A program made the translations under genes and the position numbers. The notes under the pieces were generated by a model. The model had not been told where the DNA came from. It saw nothing but the letters and a program-made list of their open reading frames with translations, and made no database searches. 64,000 nucleotides of DNA from Chitinophagales bacterium. GTDB taxonomy: Bacteria; Bacteroidota; Bacteroidia; Chitinophagales; UBA2359. Positions 51,225 through 61,506 of this stretch are shown one piece after another (position 1 is the first letter of the stretch; every line of letters starts with the position of its first letter). The DNA lies in contig JAWKLZ010000001.1 of assembly GCA_041392475.1 (NCBI GenBank), positions 2,914,001 through 2,978,000 of the forward strand, written 5' to 3'.

Positions 51225-51260
51225 AAGCATGACTCGTTTTATAAGTAACAAGTCATGCTT
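51225..51260. terminator. Terminator between convergent genes
   Basis: AAGCATGACT (51225-51234) and AGTCATGCTT (51251-51260), perfect 10-bp stem. A6 on the left (51221-51226) makes it a good leftward terminator; rightward it has only a weak T run. Confidence 0.75.
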
Positions 51261-51384
51261 CTCTGTTTTATTAATTTTCTAATCAATCCCCCAGCTCCCT
51301 TCATCCGCACAGTCCTTATTCAAAACCCTTCGACACCCCCGCTTCAAATGTCGGCGAACCCTAAATATGCCACAGAATTCTTCG

Positions 51385-54300
51385 CTACCTACAAACCTCC
51401 ACAAAACCCGTCTTATTACGAGGAACAACCGTTTCTGTTTCAAATAATTGATAGCTAAACACATAGAAGTAAGTCCCATCAGGAACATCTTTGCTGCTTT
51501 CTTGCCAAGTACCATCCCATGCCGCCGTATTGTCGTAGTTGTCCACTTGATAGACCACATCTCCCCAACGGTTGAAAATCATCAAACTCGATGGAAATTC
51601 TTCATTGAAGCAAGCCTCTGACCCTTCAATCAAAAAGAGGTCGTTTATACCGTCATTGTTGGGTGAAAACGCATTGGCGAATTTGGGCAAACAATTGTTG
51701 CTCTCCACATTTACAACCACCAAAGCCGTATCACAAGCTACCGAATCATTGATAAAAGTAACGCACAATTCGTAGCGGAAACTGTCAATACCCACAAAAT
51801 CAAGGTCTGGCATGTAGAGAACACTTGTATCTCCCTCCAATGCCGTACCCGACAAAGCAGGCTGAACAATGCGAATGTCAATGCTCGTTACCAAAGAATC
51901 GGCAGGCAAAAAGTCATTCTCCAAAACAGGGATAACCACATCCACACTTTCCGTAGTCGTTGTAGCATCGTCCATTGCCACCACTTCCCCTTCAATCGGT
52001 GGGTTTGTACTTGTAGAATCAATGGTGATGAATACCCATGCTGTATCGGTGCGTCCTGTTGGATCGGTAATCAAGTATTGGAAAGAATCCGTTCCGACAA
52101 AATCCGTTGAAGGAGTATAGTTTACATTCAACAAACCAAAATCAACCGTTGCAGTCGCCCCATTCACAAAAGGTCCGTCTATAATCACCACTCCCGTAAT
52201 GACATCGCCATCAGGATCGCTGTCGTTTTCCAATACTTCAATGACAATCGGTGTGTTAATCAAGGTACTGACCGTATCATTCACTGCAATCGGCGGATCG
52301 GGAACAGGCGTTACTGCAATGTTGATGTTTACAGGAATACAAGTGCTATTCGGGTCACAAACATCTACGGTGAAAGAATCATTGCCCGTAAAATCTACAT
52401 CAGGGTCATAGACCACACAATTGGCATTTTCAGACATTCCTGCCGTACCATTATCGGGCTGTGATACGATGAGAACCGTTCCAATCTCGAAAGCATCAAT
52501 ATAGTCCTCCAAACAAATTTCAACAGGCGTTTCTTCTTGCGTAATTGTATCAATCTCAGCCACATCACCTGTCACTGTGATGGTCACATAAGCCGTATCA
52601 CAAAGCGGCGGTGTGCCTTGGTCACAAATAATGTAAGTGAAGAAATCTGTTTCTGTAAAACCTGGGTCGGGTCTATATGTTACAATTCCATCATTGTTGC
52701 TGTCATCTGCAGTGCCTCCTATTGGTTCGGTGATTAAGACAATCACCAAGTCACCGTTTTCTCCATCGGGGTCAAAATCATTGTTCAAAACAGGAATCTC
52801 AATCGGTTTGCCCAAATCAGTTGTCGCTTCGTCATCTACTGCAATAGGAGTTTGGTTGATAGGGATCACCGAAATATCGCTTACAGTCACAATAACCAAA
52901 CCTGTATCACACAAAACAGGCACACCGTTGTCACAAATTACGTAGATAAAACTATCAATGTAGGCTTCATTGGTTTCAAAAGGGGTATAAATCACTGTAC
53001 CATTTAAAAAATTAGCTTCCAACATTCCCCCTGTAAATGAATGAGTGCTTACCAAAGAAATGGTATTTCCACCAAAAGGGTCGTTATCATTCTCCAATAC
53101 ATCTATCACTATGGGCGTGTTCAAGGTCGTGTTTGCAATGTCGTTTACCGCATTGGGAGGCAAATTGGTTATACCATCCTCCAATACAATAATGGTTACA
53201 ATGGTCACATCACAATCGCCCTTATCGTCACAAATTTGGTATTCAAAATAATCTGTACCTACAAAACCATTTGCAGGTGTATAGGTAATGATGTCTGTTC
53301 CAGGAGTCACTGTGATTGTACCATTTGAAGGATTCGTAACGATGTCGGTGACGTGGATTTCAGTGCCACTGTCGTTGTCCAAAACAGAAATGTTGATGGG
53401 CGTATTGAGGGCAGTATAAACGATGTCGGGTTCAGCATTCAAGCCCGAAGGCAGAACGGTAATGGTGACATAAGCCGTATCACAAAGCATCGGAATACCA
53501 TCGTCACACACCGCATACATAAAGTAGTCCAAGCCCACAAAACCATTGTCGGGAATGTAGGTAAAACCTGTTGAACCAATCGGCACAATGATTCCATTTG
53601 CAGGATTGGACAACAAACTTGCCGTCAAAATTTGGTTGTTGTTGGGGTCAGCGTCTTCGTTTTCGGGATCGGTATCATTGCCCAAAACACTAATTTCAAT
53701 CGGCGTACTTTCAAAAGTGACTGCTTCGTCGTCTGCTGCAATAGGTGAATGCACACAGGCTTCTGTTCCCACTGTCACCGATACCAAACCGATATCACAC
53801 AATCCATTACCATCGCAAACATTGTAGGCAAAAGCATCACAGCCTACAAAATCCGTATTGGGCGTATAAGTCAATGTTCCATTTTCTTCAATGGTGACTG
53901 TTCCGTTGCTCGGATCTTGGATGATGTCGGTAATTGTCAAAGGATCGTTGTTGGGGTCGGTATCATTGCTAACTGCATCTATGTTGATAGGCGTATTCAA
54001 GTCCGTTGTCGCCACATCGTTGTTGGCATTGGGCGGCAAATTGGGTGTACTGTTTCCTTGTACCACAATGGTTACGAGCGTGATATCACACACACCTACA
54101 TTGTTGCAGATTTGATAGGTGAAATAATCTGTACCGACAAAATTGGGGTTCGGCATATATGTCACCGTACCATTTGCAGGATTGATATTGACAATCATAC
54201 CCGAAGTAGGAGAAGTAACCAATTGGGTAATTTCGATATTGCTGCCCAAATCATTTGCCAAAACAGGAATAACCACATTTTCATTGACCATCGTATAAGC

Positions 54301-56736
54301 CAAATCGGGCTCAGCATCTACTATATCATTTGGGTTGATATCACCATTGACGGTAACAGTCACCGTAGCCTCATCACATTGACCATCAGGATCACAGATT
54401 TGATAAGTAAAAGTATCTGTACCCGTAAATCCTGCATTGGGAGTATAAGTAAAAGCATTGCTACCCGCCATTAAGATTGTGCCATTGGAGGGATTTCCTG
54501 TCAATGTCAGGGTCAATTCTGTCAAGTCATTGTCCGCATCGCTGTCGTTGTCCAACACAAAAACCAATACCGTTTCACCTTCATTGGTCGTTACATTGTC
54601 ATCTACTGCAACGGGCGGGAAAAGCGTTGTACCATCGGTCACTGCAATTATTACAGTAGCTTCGTCACACTGTCCATCAGGATCACAGATTTGATAGGTA
54701 AATGTATCCGTTCCCGTAAACCCTTCATTTGGAGTATAGGTAAACGCATTTTGATCTGTCATCGTCACCGTACCATTAGAAGGTTGGTTCGTCAAGGTCA
54801 AGGTTAATTCTACAATATCGTTGTCTGCATCACTGTCGTTATCCAACACAGAAACCAACACTGATTCACCAATATTGGTCGTCACATTGTCATCTACTGC
54901 AATGGGCGGAAAAGTCTCATTGCCGTTGGGTGTGACGGTAATGACCACCTTTGCGGTATCGCAAAGCGGGCCATCGTCACATTGATTACAAGCGATGTAG
55001 GTAATCGTTTCTGTGCCTTCAAAGCCTGAGTTGGAGTTGTAGTTTAGTGTTCCATTCTGGTTGATTGTTGCAGTACCATTTGCAGCTTGTGTAATGATGG
55101 CTGGGTTCAGTTCACTTCCACAAGGATCGTAATCATTGTCTAAAATATCAATGTTCACCATTTCTCCACTCAACACTTGACCTGCATCGTCTTCTGCAAT
55201 AGGCTGCACACAGCCAATGTTTGCTTTGACGTAAATCGTGTCACAAACTCCTTCTGAATTGCAACCAATGATTTCGAGGTTATCTGACCCAAAAAAGCCA
55301 GGAAGTGGGATGTAGGTAAAACAGGAGTCGCTGAGAATGTCTATGCTACACTGAAAAATAGGCTTAACTGATACAATACCTGCTCCTTCTAAGTCGCAAA
55401 ACGTCACACAGATTTCGATTTTCTGCAAAGGCTTCACACAATATTCGTCTTGAAAACTGCAATCAACTATTTCGTCAACGGTGACAAATACAGTAGCCGT
55501 TGCACACAAACCCGTAGGGTCGCATACTTCATAGACAATGGTTTGGTTTGTGCCGCAGTTGTTTCCTGCTGTATAAACGATGTTGTTGTTATTGATAGTA
55601 GCTGTTCCGCAGTTGGGAGGGGTAATAATGTTGGTAACAGTCAAAGTTTGGCCATCAGGTTCGTTATCATTGTTCAGTACATTGACCGTCACTGTTTCAC
55701 CTGCTGTAACTGTCGCAAAATCGTCCATTGCAGTAGGTGGTTTTGTGCCGCAATCGGGTTCAACTTTAATATTCACAAAAGTGGTATCACACAATCCTAC
55801 ACCATTGCAAGCAATAAAAGTAGCTACTGTAGAATAAGTAGAAGTGGCATCAGGTGTATAAACGAAACAGTTAGAATTGTTGTCATTCAAAATACCCATT
55901 GGTACACTTGCATCAATACTTACGACTTCTGCCAAAGGAATCTCACAATATTCAGGGCATAACTCTACGGTATCGGACATCGGCAAACAAACCGAAAAAT
56001 CTTCATTGCAGGAAGTAGCGGCGGTTACGTTGATGACAACCGTTGCCGTTGCACATTTTGGGCAGTCGTTGCAGACCGTATATTCCAATACATCTTGTCC
56101 AGTGAATCCTTCATTAGGCACATAACTTACCTGCCCCAACACCACAGTCGATGTGCCATTGCTGGGCGGACTGCTGATTTCAGTTACCAACAAATCATCA
56201 TTGCAGGGGTCACTATCATTGGCAGTCACTCCAATAATTACACCTTCCAAAGCCGTATTGGTTGGGGTCGTCACACCATTGACGGTGATGGAAGTAGAAG
56301 TGATTTGTACGTTGTCATTTTCAGGAATAGGTGCTTCGCAGCCAATCGTCACATACACCTCTGAAATACTGCAAAGAGAAGGCATACTGTCATCGCATTG
56401 CTCCACATATACCGTATCTGTACCTGTCAAACCTGGCAATGGAATGTATTGAAAACAAGAATCACTCAAAAAAGTCAAACTGCAATGGAACAAGGTATGC
56501 GTTCCTTCCTCGCTAATCACTACATTATCGCCATCGGGATCTACACCGTCTAAGCAAATAATGACAGGTGTAATGGGCTGTGTACAAGTAGAAATTTCTT
56601 CAATAAGTGGGGGAGATTGCGCTGATAGATTGTTGGTCCATGCACTTGCCAAAACAAATAGGCTCACATATAAAAATAGAGAATAAACGACTCTAAAACT
56701 TTCGATTATATACCTTAGTGGGTATTTTGTTTTCAT
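51385..56736 (-). CDS. Giant Ig-like repeat protein with gliding-associated type B T9SS tail
   Basis: 1783 aa. Signal peptide (about 1-40, YSLFLYVSLFVLASAWTNNLSAQ region). Then roughly fifteen tandem Ig-like (cadherin-like/tandem-95) domains, each with VxxNDxDPxxD … SNGTxTxxxxGxxTYTPNxGFxGTDxFxYxICDxxGxCDTAxVxIxV. Neighbouring repeats in the centre are near copies (about residues 610-790). The last ~95 residues (FANAFSPNNDGINDLFLIEG, SLMIFNRWGDVVYQ, AWDGTWQ, VPDGTYFYVFSY) form the gliding-motility-associated C-terminal domain, a type B T9SS signal. The acidic DxD patterns suggest Ca binding. Likely a secreted or surface adhesin; no enzyme domain seen. Alone, with a terminator at 51225. Confidence 0.92.
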   Translation of the reverse strand: MKTKYPLRYIIESFRVVYSLFLYVSLFVLASAWTNNLSAQSPPLIEEISTCTQPITPVIICLDGVDPDGDNVVISEEGTHTLFHCSLTFLSDSCFQYIPLPGLTGTDTVYVEQCDDSMPSLCSISEVYVTIGCEAPIPENDNVQITSTSITVNGVTTPTNTALEGVIIGVTANDSDPCNDDLLVTEISSPPSNGTSTVVLGQVSYVPNEGFTGQDVLEYTVCNDCPKCATATVVINVTAATSCNEDFSVCLPMSDTVELCPEYCEIPLAEVVSIDASVPMGILNDNNSNCFVYTPDATSTYSTVATFIACNGVGLCDTTFVNIKVEPDCGTKPPTAMDDFATVTAGETVTVNVLNNDNEPDGQTLTVTNIITPPNCGTATINNNNIVYTAGNNCGTNQTIVYEVCDPTGLCATATVFVTVDEIVDCSFQDEYCVKPLQKIEICVTFCDLEGAGIVSVKPIFQCSIDILSDSCFTYIPLPGFFGSDNLEIIGCNSEGVCDTIYVKANIGCVQPIAEDDAGQVLSGEMVNIDILDNDYDPCGSELNPAIITQAANGTATINQNGTLNYNSNSGFEGTETITYIACNQCDDGPLCDTAKVVITVTPNGNETFPPIAVDDNVTTNIGESVLVSVLDNDSDADNDIVELTLTLTNQPSNGTVTMTDQNAFTYTPNEGFTGTDTFTYQICDPDGQCDEATVIIAVTDGTTLFPPVAVDDNVTTNEGETVLVFVLDNDSDADNDLTELTLTLTGNPSNGTILMAGSNAFTYTPNAGFTGTDTFTYQICDPDGQCDEATVTVTVNGDINPNDIVDAEPDLAYTMVNENVVIPVLANDLGSNIEITQLVTSPTSGMIVNINPANGTVTYMPNPNFVGTDYFTYQICNNVGVCDITLVTIVVQGNSTPNLPPNANNDVATTDLNTPINIDAVSNDTDPNNDPLTITDIIQDPSNGTVTIEENGTLTYTPNTDFVGCDAFAYNVCDGNGLCDIGLVSVTVGTEACVHSPIAADDEAVTFESTPIEISVLGNDTDPENEDADPNNNQILTASLLSNPANGIIVPIGSTGFTYIPDNGFVGLDYFMYAVCDDGIPMLCDTAYVTITVLPSGLNAEPDIVYTALNTPINISVLDNDSGTEIHVTDIVTNPSNGTITVTPGTDIITYTPANGFVGTDYFEYQICDDKGDCDVTIVTIIVLEDGITNLPPNAVNDIANTTLNTPIVIDVLENDNDPFGGNTISLVSTHSFTGGMLEANFLNGTVIYTPFETNEAYIDSFIYVICDNGVPVLCDTGLVIVTVSDISVIPINQTPIAVDDEATTDLGKPIEIPVLNNDFDPDGENGDLVIVLITEPIGGTADDSNNDGIVTYRPDPGFTETDFFTYIICDQGTPPLCDTAYVTITVTGDVAEIDTITQEETPVEICLEDYIDAFEIGTVLIVSQPDNGTAGMSENANCVVYDPDVDFTGNDSFTVDVCDPNSTCIPVNINIAVTPVPDPPIAVNDTVSTLINTPIVIEVLENDSDPDGDVITGVVIIDGPFVNGATATVDFGLLNVNYTPSTDFVGTDSFQYLITDPTGRTDTAWVFITIDSTSTNPPIEGEVVAMDDATTTTESVDVVIPVLENDFLPADSLVTSIDIRIVQPALSGTALEGDTSVLYMPDLDFVGIDSFRYELCVTFINDSVACDTALVVVNVESNNCLPKFANAFSPNNDGINDLFLIEGSEACFNEEFPSSLMIFNRWGDVVYQVDNYDNTAAWDGTWQESSKDVPDGTYFYVFSYQLFETETVVPRNKTGFVEVCR

Positions 56737-57311
56737 GTTTGGTGGAATTTTTGAGGGTCGCTACAAAGCGGCAAATTCATTGGAATTAGGTTATTAATAA
56801 GGTATTGGTCTGCTGGTGAAGTGGTTCGTGGGGAATCGCTGTGCCAATTATATTCTGTGGATAAAACTTGCATAGTCTTTCAATCTGTGATTATCCAAAA
56901 ATCTTGCCACAAAAAATATACCCATGGCATGTTGGAAAGAATTCAAAATGATCCAAAAGCTATATTTACCAATTATTTTTTAATTACATTAATTTTATTT
57001 TTTTCTCATTTACATATAAAACAGAGCAACTTAATGAAAATCTAATTGTAAATACAGCTTCTGAAAAACAATTTGTTTTTTTATTGAATATATCAATATA
57101 TGGAGTAGTGTAAGGGGAAAGACAGTAGGTACGTAGCAGTATAAAATTACACTGTTGTGACAAATAAAAAATAATCATCTTCTAAAAATTTGAAGGCTTG
57201 CTTTCAAGACCGTTGACGAAATGATGTGGAACTTAATCACTTCAAGGCTGCAATCTGACAATTTTTTGGCATCTTTACCTTAAATATTGTTCAACGCAAA
57301 CCAACAACAAA
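56737..57311. other. Divergent intergenic region
   Basis: 575 bp between the leftward giant gene and the rightward GH97 gene. AT-rich, especially 56960-57180. I found no hairpin of note, no RNA gene and no good match to TTG-N20-TAnnTTTG on either strand. Short open frames look non-coding. Confidence 0.6.
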
Positions 57312-59291
57312 ATGCAAAGAAAATTACCCTTCACCTGTTTTTTACTGTTCTGCTATGTGTGCCTCTCAGCAGCAGAACCCATTGAAGTAACCTCTTTGGA
57401 TAGCAATACGGTCTTGAAGGTAGAAACGGAAGGCCAACTTTCATGGTCAGTTGTCCACAAAGACAAAACGGTTATTGAAGCTGCAAAAATATCTATGACC
57501 CTTCAAAAAAATCGGTCGTGGGGAATAAATCCTTCATTGAAGGGAAAAACGGTTTCTAAAAAGGAAGGGGTGATAAAGCCTGTTGTTCCGAATAAAGATG
57601 CGGTGATTGAAGAAGCGTATCAAGAGTTGCGGCTCCAATTTCAGGGAGATTATCAAATAGTATTTCGGGTGTACAACGAAGGTGTGGCCTATCACTTTGA
57701 AGGAGAAATGCGTGGAGAGATTGAAGTATATGACGAACAGTTGGAGATAATTTTTCCCAAAAATACGGTTTCCTTTTTCCCGAAGGAGGAAACCATGTAT
57801 TCGCATTATGAGCGAACATATATTCACAGTCGTTTGGACACATTAAAAGACAGCGACTTTTGTTCGCTTCCCGTTTTGGTAAGTACTGAAAATAAGGCGA
57901 GAATATTGATTACTGAAGCGGCTTTGCACGATTATCCTGCATTGTTTTTGGAGGGAAAAGAGGGAAGTAATTCATTGAAGGCGATTTTTCCGAAATATGT
58001 TTTGGAAACCATTCCCAACGAAAAAAGTGACCCTGATAGAAATGTAATCATCACCAAAGAAGCCGATTATATCGCAAAAACAAGCGGCAAAAGAGCCTTT
58101 CCGTGGAGGGTGTTTGTGATCAGTGAGGATGACCGTACTTTGATTGAAAACAATTTGGTTTTTCAGTTATCAAGACCACTTGCATTGAAGGAAACAGACT
58201 GGATTCGCCCTGGTAAAGTAGCTTGGGATTGGTACAACGCCAACAACATTTATGGCGTAGATTTCAAGTCGGGCTTGAATACTGCGACCTACAAATACTA
58301 TATTGATTTTGCATCGGAAAATGGCATCGAATATGTGATTTTGGATGAAGGATGGACGAAGTCAACGACCGAAATTTTGGGATTCAATCCAGATATGGAT
58401 GTGGCGGAATTGATTCGATATGGAAAAGCTAAGAATGTAGGAATTATTTTGTGGGTCTTGTGGAAGCCTTTGAATGACAACATGGAGGAGATTCTAAAAA
58501 CCTATAGTGATTGGGGAGCAGTGGGTGTGAAGGTAGATTTTATGCAGCGAGCGGATCAATATATGGTCAGTTCGTATGAGGAAATCGCTCGGATGACTGC
58601 AAAATACAAGCTACTTGTGGATTTTCATGGAGCGTTTAAACCTGCGGGTTTGCGGCGAGTATATCCAAATCTGCTGAGTTATGAAGGGGTGAAGGGTTCG
58701 GAATGGAACAAATGGAGTGCGGATATCACCCCTGAACACAATGTGACGATTCCGTTTATTCGGATGGCGGCGGGACCGATGGATTATACGCCCGGTGCAA
58801 TGCGAAATGCTCAAGCAAAAAATTTCCACATCAGTTTTGAACGTCCTATGAGTCAAGGTACTCGCTGCCATCAAGTGGCTATGTATGTGGTTTTTGAAAG
58901 TCCGCTACAGATGATGTGTGAAGTGCCGTCTGCTTACCGAAAGGAGCAAGAAACGGTGGATTTCATCACACAAATCCCAACGACTTGGGACGAAACGAAG
59001 GTTTTGGAGGCTGAGGTAGGTGACTATGTGCTGTTGGCTCGACGAAAGGGAACGAATTGGTATGTGGCTGCAATGACAGATTGGACGGCTCGTGAATTGG
59101 AGATTGATTGGTCTTTTTTGCCTGCTGATACATATCAATTGGAGGTGATGCAAGATGGCATCAATGCAGAACGTTTTGCTGAGGATTATAAACGCACTTC
59201 TCTAACAATTGATAGACAAACAAATACTTCTTTGAAGGTTCAACTGGCATCTGGCGGAGGATGGGTTGGGATTTTGAAGGAGGTGAAGTAA
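57312..59291 (+). CDS. Glycoside hydrolase family 97, probably retaining
   Basis: 659 aa. Signal peptide (about 1-20, CFLLFCYVCLSAAEP). N-terminal beta-sandwich (about 25-280), central TIM barrel (about 290-560) and C-terminal beta domain: the GH97 plan known from SusB and BtGal97b. In the barrel, AWDWYNANNIYGVDF, EYVILDEGWTKST, WGAVGVKVDFMQRADQ and DFHGAFKPAGL are visible. Asp409 in KVDF lies where the nucleophile of retaining GH97 alpha-galactosidases sits; the inverting alpha-glucosidases lack it. So a retaining alpha-galactosidase or related activity is more likely than alpha-glucosidase. Periplasmic. No SusC/SusD pair nearby; CYTH gene follows after 3 bp. Confidence 0.92.
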   Translation: MQRKLPFTCFLLFCYVCLSAAEPIEVTSLDSNTVLKVETEGQLSWSVVHKDKTVIEAAKISMTLQKNRSWGINPSLKGKTVSKKEGVIKPVVPNKDAVIEEAYQELRLQFQGDYQIVFRVYNEGVAYHFEGEMRGEIEVYDEQLEIIFPKNTVSFFPKEETMYSHYERTYIHSRLDTLKDSDFCSLPVLVSTENKARILITEAALHDYPALFLEGKEGSNSLKAIFPKYVLETIPNEKSDPDRNVIITKEADYIAKTSGKRAFPWRVFVISEDDRTLIENNLVFQLSRPLALKETDWIRPGKVAWDWYNANNIYGVDFKSGLNTATYKYYIDFASENGIEYVILDEGWTKSTTEILGFNPDMDVAELIRYGKAKNVGIILWVLWKPLNDNMEEILKTYSDWGAVGVKVDFMQRADQYMVSSYEEIARMTAKYKLLVDFHGAFKPAGLRRVYPNLLSYEGVKGSEWNKWSADITPEHNVTIPFIRMAAGPMDYTPGAMRNAQAKNFHISFERPMSQGTRCHQVAMYVVFESPLQMMCEVPSAYRKEQETVDFITQIPTTWDETKVLEAEVGDYVLLARRKGTNWYVAAMTDWTARELEIDWSFLPADTYQLEVMQDGINAERFAEDYKRTSLTIDRQTNTSLKVQLASGGGWVGILKEVK

Positions 59292-59294
59292 GTA

Positions 59295-59822
59295 ATGAAT
59301 GATATGGAAAATAATACAACACACCTCAATATCGAAATCAAAGCTCGTTGTCACAACCCTAAAAAAGTCAAATCTATACTTCAACAATATCAAGCTGATT
59401 TCAAAGGCATTGACCACCAAATTGATACCTACTTCAATTGCACGAACGGACGGCTCAAATTGCGGGAAGGAAACATCGAACACAGTTTGATTCACTACAA
59501 CCGCTTAGATGGTAAATTGCCGAAAGCTTCAATGGTGACCTTGGAGCAACTGACCAAAGACACCAATATCAAAGCTGTTTTAACCAATGCTTTGGGTATC
59601 AAAATCGTGGTCGACAAACACCGAGCAATTTACTTTATTGACAATGTGAAGTTTCATGTGGATGAAGTAGTGGGTTTGGGGAGTTTTGTGGAGATTGAAG
59701 CAATTGATGTGAACGGAACGATTGGTGAGACTCAATTGCAGCAACAATGTGCTTTTTACATGGAATTGTTTGGAATTGAAGAGGGGGATTTGGTAAGTGT
59801 GAGTTATAGTGATTTGATGTAA
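59295..59822 (+). CDS. CYTH-domain (class IV adenylate cyclase/triphosphatase-like) protein
   Basis: 175 aa (172 from the next ATG at 59304). Tunnel-fold CYTH domain: NIEIKARC at the start (the ExExK-type strand, with Asn in the first acidic place), then RLKLREG, later IYFIDNVKFHVDEVVGLGSFVEIEA with paired basic and acidic residues facing the tunnel. Family members act on triphosphates (cAMP synthesis, thiamine triphosphate or inorganic triphosphate hydrolysis) with divalent metal. Which reaction applies cannot be told. Starts 3 bp after the GH97 stop, so translated from the same message, although a functional link is not obvious. Confidence 0.82.
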   Translation: MNDMENNTTHLNIEIKARCHNPKKVKSILQQYQADFKGIDHQIDTYFNCTNGRLKLREGNIEHSLIHYNRLDGKLPKASMVTLEQLTKDTNIKAVLTNALGIKIVVDKHRAIYFIDNVKFHVDEVVGLGSFVEIEAIDVNGTIGETQLQQQCAFYMELFGIEEGDLVSVSYSDLM

Positions 59823-59898
59823 GGTAATTTGCAGCTAAAGAAATCATTCGGAGAACTAAAATTGCTTTTTGATTGTAGATTAGATAAAAAAAGGAACA

Positions 59899-60198
59899 AT
59901 GAAATTAACAATTGAAATAGCTAATCCAGCAGAAGTAGAACAGTTGCTTCGGGTTTTCAAAACCTTAAATTTAGAAAGTATCCATGTTGTTGTAGATAGA
60001 AATGTTAATAGAAAAACAGATGCAATAACAGATTTATTGACTACAATTAATCGGCCACTAAAAAAATAGTTAGATATTGAGGATTTGAAAAAAGAGAAAA
60101 ACTACAAAGGAGTCAATAGAGGACGTTTTAATAAACTGGTAAAAGACATCAATATTGTTGAGCCGATTGACGTATTACTATCACAATTAAGCCGATGA
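59899..60198 (+). pseudogene. Antitoxin gene of a VapBC-like pair, broken by a stop
   Basis: AAGGAACA then ATG at 59899. The frame reads KLTIEIANPAEVEQLLRVF … TDAITDLLTTINRPLKK, TAG at 60067-60069, then continues in frame as LDIEDLKKEKNYKGVNRGRF … EPIDVLLSQLSR to the TGA at 60196-60198. The second half (LDIE-LKKE-YKGVNR-RF … EP-DVLLSQL) is the standard toxin-binding tail of Bacteroidota antitoxins paired with PIN toxins. The premature stop removes it, so the antitoxin is very probably inactive. The stop overlaps the toxin start (ATGA). Confidence 0.75.
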
Positions 60199-60640
60199 GA
60201 TACGGTTTAGATATCAATATATTGCTTCATTATCTACGGGAAACTGACTTATCAGTTTGGGTTGACAATCAGTTCAATCCTTTGGATTCGACTATCAATG
60301 AGGCCATTTTATGTGTAGTAAGTATTGGAGAAATAAATCACTTGCAAAAATCAACTATTGGGGGCAAAGGTGACTTGATAAAATAGAATTGTTGTGTGAG
60401 GAATTGCTCATTACCGACATAAATTCCGAGGATTTAATTGAACGATATGCTGAAATAGATGCCTTTAGTCAAGGGAAATTAATAGACAGGCCTCTCGGAT
60501 TATCTTCTCGAAATATGGGGAAAAATGATTTATGAATTGCAGCCACAACTTCTGTATTGAACGCTACTCTATTGACGACAGATGCTGATTTCAACCATCT
60601 TCAACGTGAATACATGAATGTGGAATGTATTAGAAGATAG
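60195..60640 (+). pseudogene. PIN-domain toxin gene, frameshifted and with an internal stop
   Basis: Starts MRYGLDINILLHYLRET (PIN start with the first catalytic Asp), VVSIGEINHLQ (Glu), then runs out of frame near 60370-60386 (stop at 60386). Another frame restores the protein (KIELLCEELLITDINSEDLIERYAEIDAFSQGK) up to NMGKNDL, TGA at 60533-60535 where most relatives have Trp, then IAATTSVLNATLLTTDADFNHL with the last catalytic Asp, ending at 60638-60640. Two separate lesions plus the broken antitoxin mean the whole pair is decayed. It is likely a relic of a type II stabilisation module. Confidence 0.78.
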
Positions 60641-60709
60641 TGATAGCAACAAAACGAAGTTCGGTTATTCGAACACGCCATAACTGACCTTGGAAATTTA
60701 ATCAATCAA

Positions 60710-61360
60710 TCAATCCTCCTCATAAATATCAAAAATCCGCTTCACCGACGACACAATTGCAGTAGCTATAACTGCGCCCAAAACCGCCATAAATATGTCC
60801 TTTTGGGCATCCCAAATATCTCCTTGCGTACCCAAATAAGCAGCACCTTGTTCCTTAAAGAAGATGTCTGCTACTGCCCATTCAATCAATTCATAAGCAG
60901 CACTCATAGAGAGAGTTAATTCAATCGGCAAAGCCCACGACACCCATTTCGGGAATTGTATCCACTTCAAAAACAGTTCTCGCAAAGGGTAAGCCAACAT
61001 TAAACCGAAACTAAAATGCACAATGCGGTCGTAGTTATTGCGCTCTGTACCAGTGACTTCTTGCAGCCAATAACCAAATGGATTTTCAGCGTAGGTGTAC
61101 ATCGCTCCATAAACATGCAAACTGAGATAAACGAACATCAAGGTATAACTCAAATCGCTGAACTGATAACGGCGATAGGCATAAATCAACACACCTAAAA
61201 AGTTGAAAGTCAATCCATTTTCTAAAAGCCAATTGTTGAAGTTAGGTGTACTTATAAAGGTATAAATCCAAAACCCCAAGAAAAGTAGTGCATACAACTT
61301 CAACCAATTATTCTTCAAAAAAGGGGTTCTGTGTTTGGAAATGGCAACAGTAAAATCCAT
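60710..61360 (-). CDS. YjdF-like (DUF2238) membrane protein
   Basis: 216 aa from the ATG at 61360 (DFTVAISKHRTPFLKNNWLK); the longer frame from 61465 adds 35 residues that do not look conserved. About six membrane helices. Family features: YDRIVHFSFGLMLAYPLRE (Asp/Arg/His at a helix start), SMSAAYELIEWAVADIF, and GTQGDIWDAQKDIFMAVLGA, the buried E-W and GDxWDxQKD motifs of DUF2238. The function of the family is unknown. Not in an operon with its neighbours. Confidence 0.85.
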   Translation of the reverse strand: MDFTVAISKHRTPFLKNNWLKLYALLFLGFWIYTFISTPNFNNWLLENGLTFNFLGVLIYAYRRYQFSDLSYTLMFVYLSLHVYGAMYTYAENPFGYWLQEVTGTERNNYDRIVHFSFGLMLAYPLRELFLKWIQFPKWVSWALPIELTLSMSAAYELIEWAVADIFFKEQGAAYLGTQGDIWDAQKDIFMAVLGAVIATAIVSSVKRIFDIYEED

Positions 61361-61506
61361 ATTGGTGCGTTTTAGGTTTGAAGTGAGGAAGCTTTTTGAA
61401 GGGAGAGTACTTTCAAATATAAAGATTAAAACACTATTGAAGTCAATAAATCGTAGCAAGTTCAAATAATTTTCTATTTTTGAAAGGCCTAAAAATCAAG
61501 AAAATC

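Noticed and set aside
53749..54474. Long rightward open frame (241 codons) opposite the giant repeat gene
   Set aside because: Antisense to repetitive coding sequence; the low-stop pattern comes from the repeat codon usage, and the protein has no sensible composition.
60533..60535. TGA in the toxin gene as selenocysteine
   Set aside because: Relatives have Trp here, there is no SECIS-like structure, and the gene also carries a frameshift.
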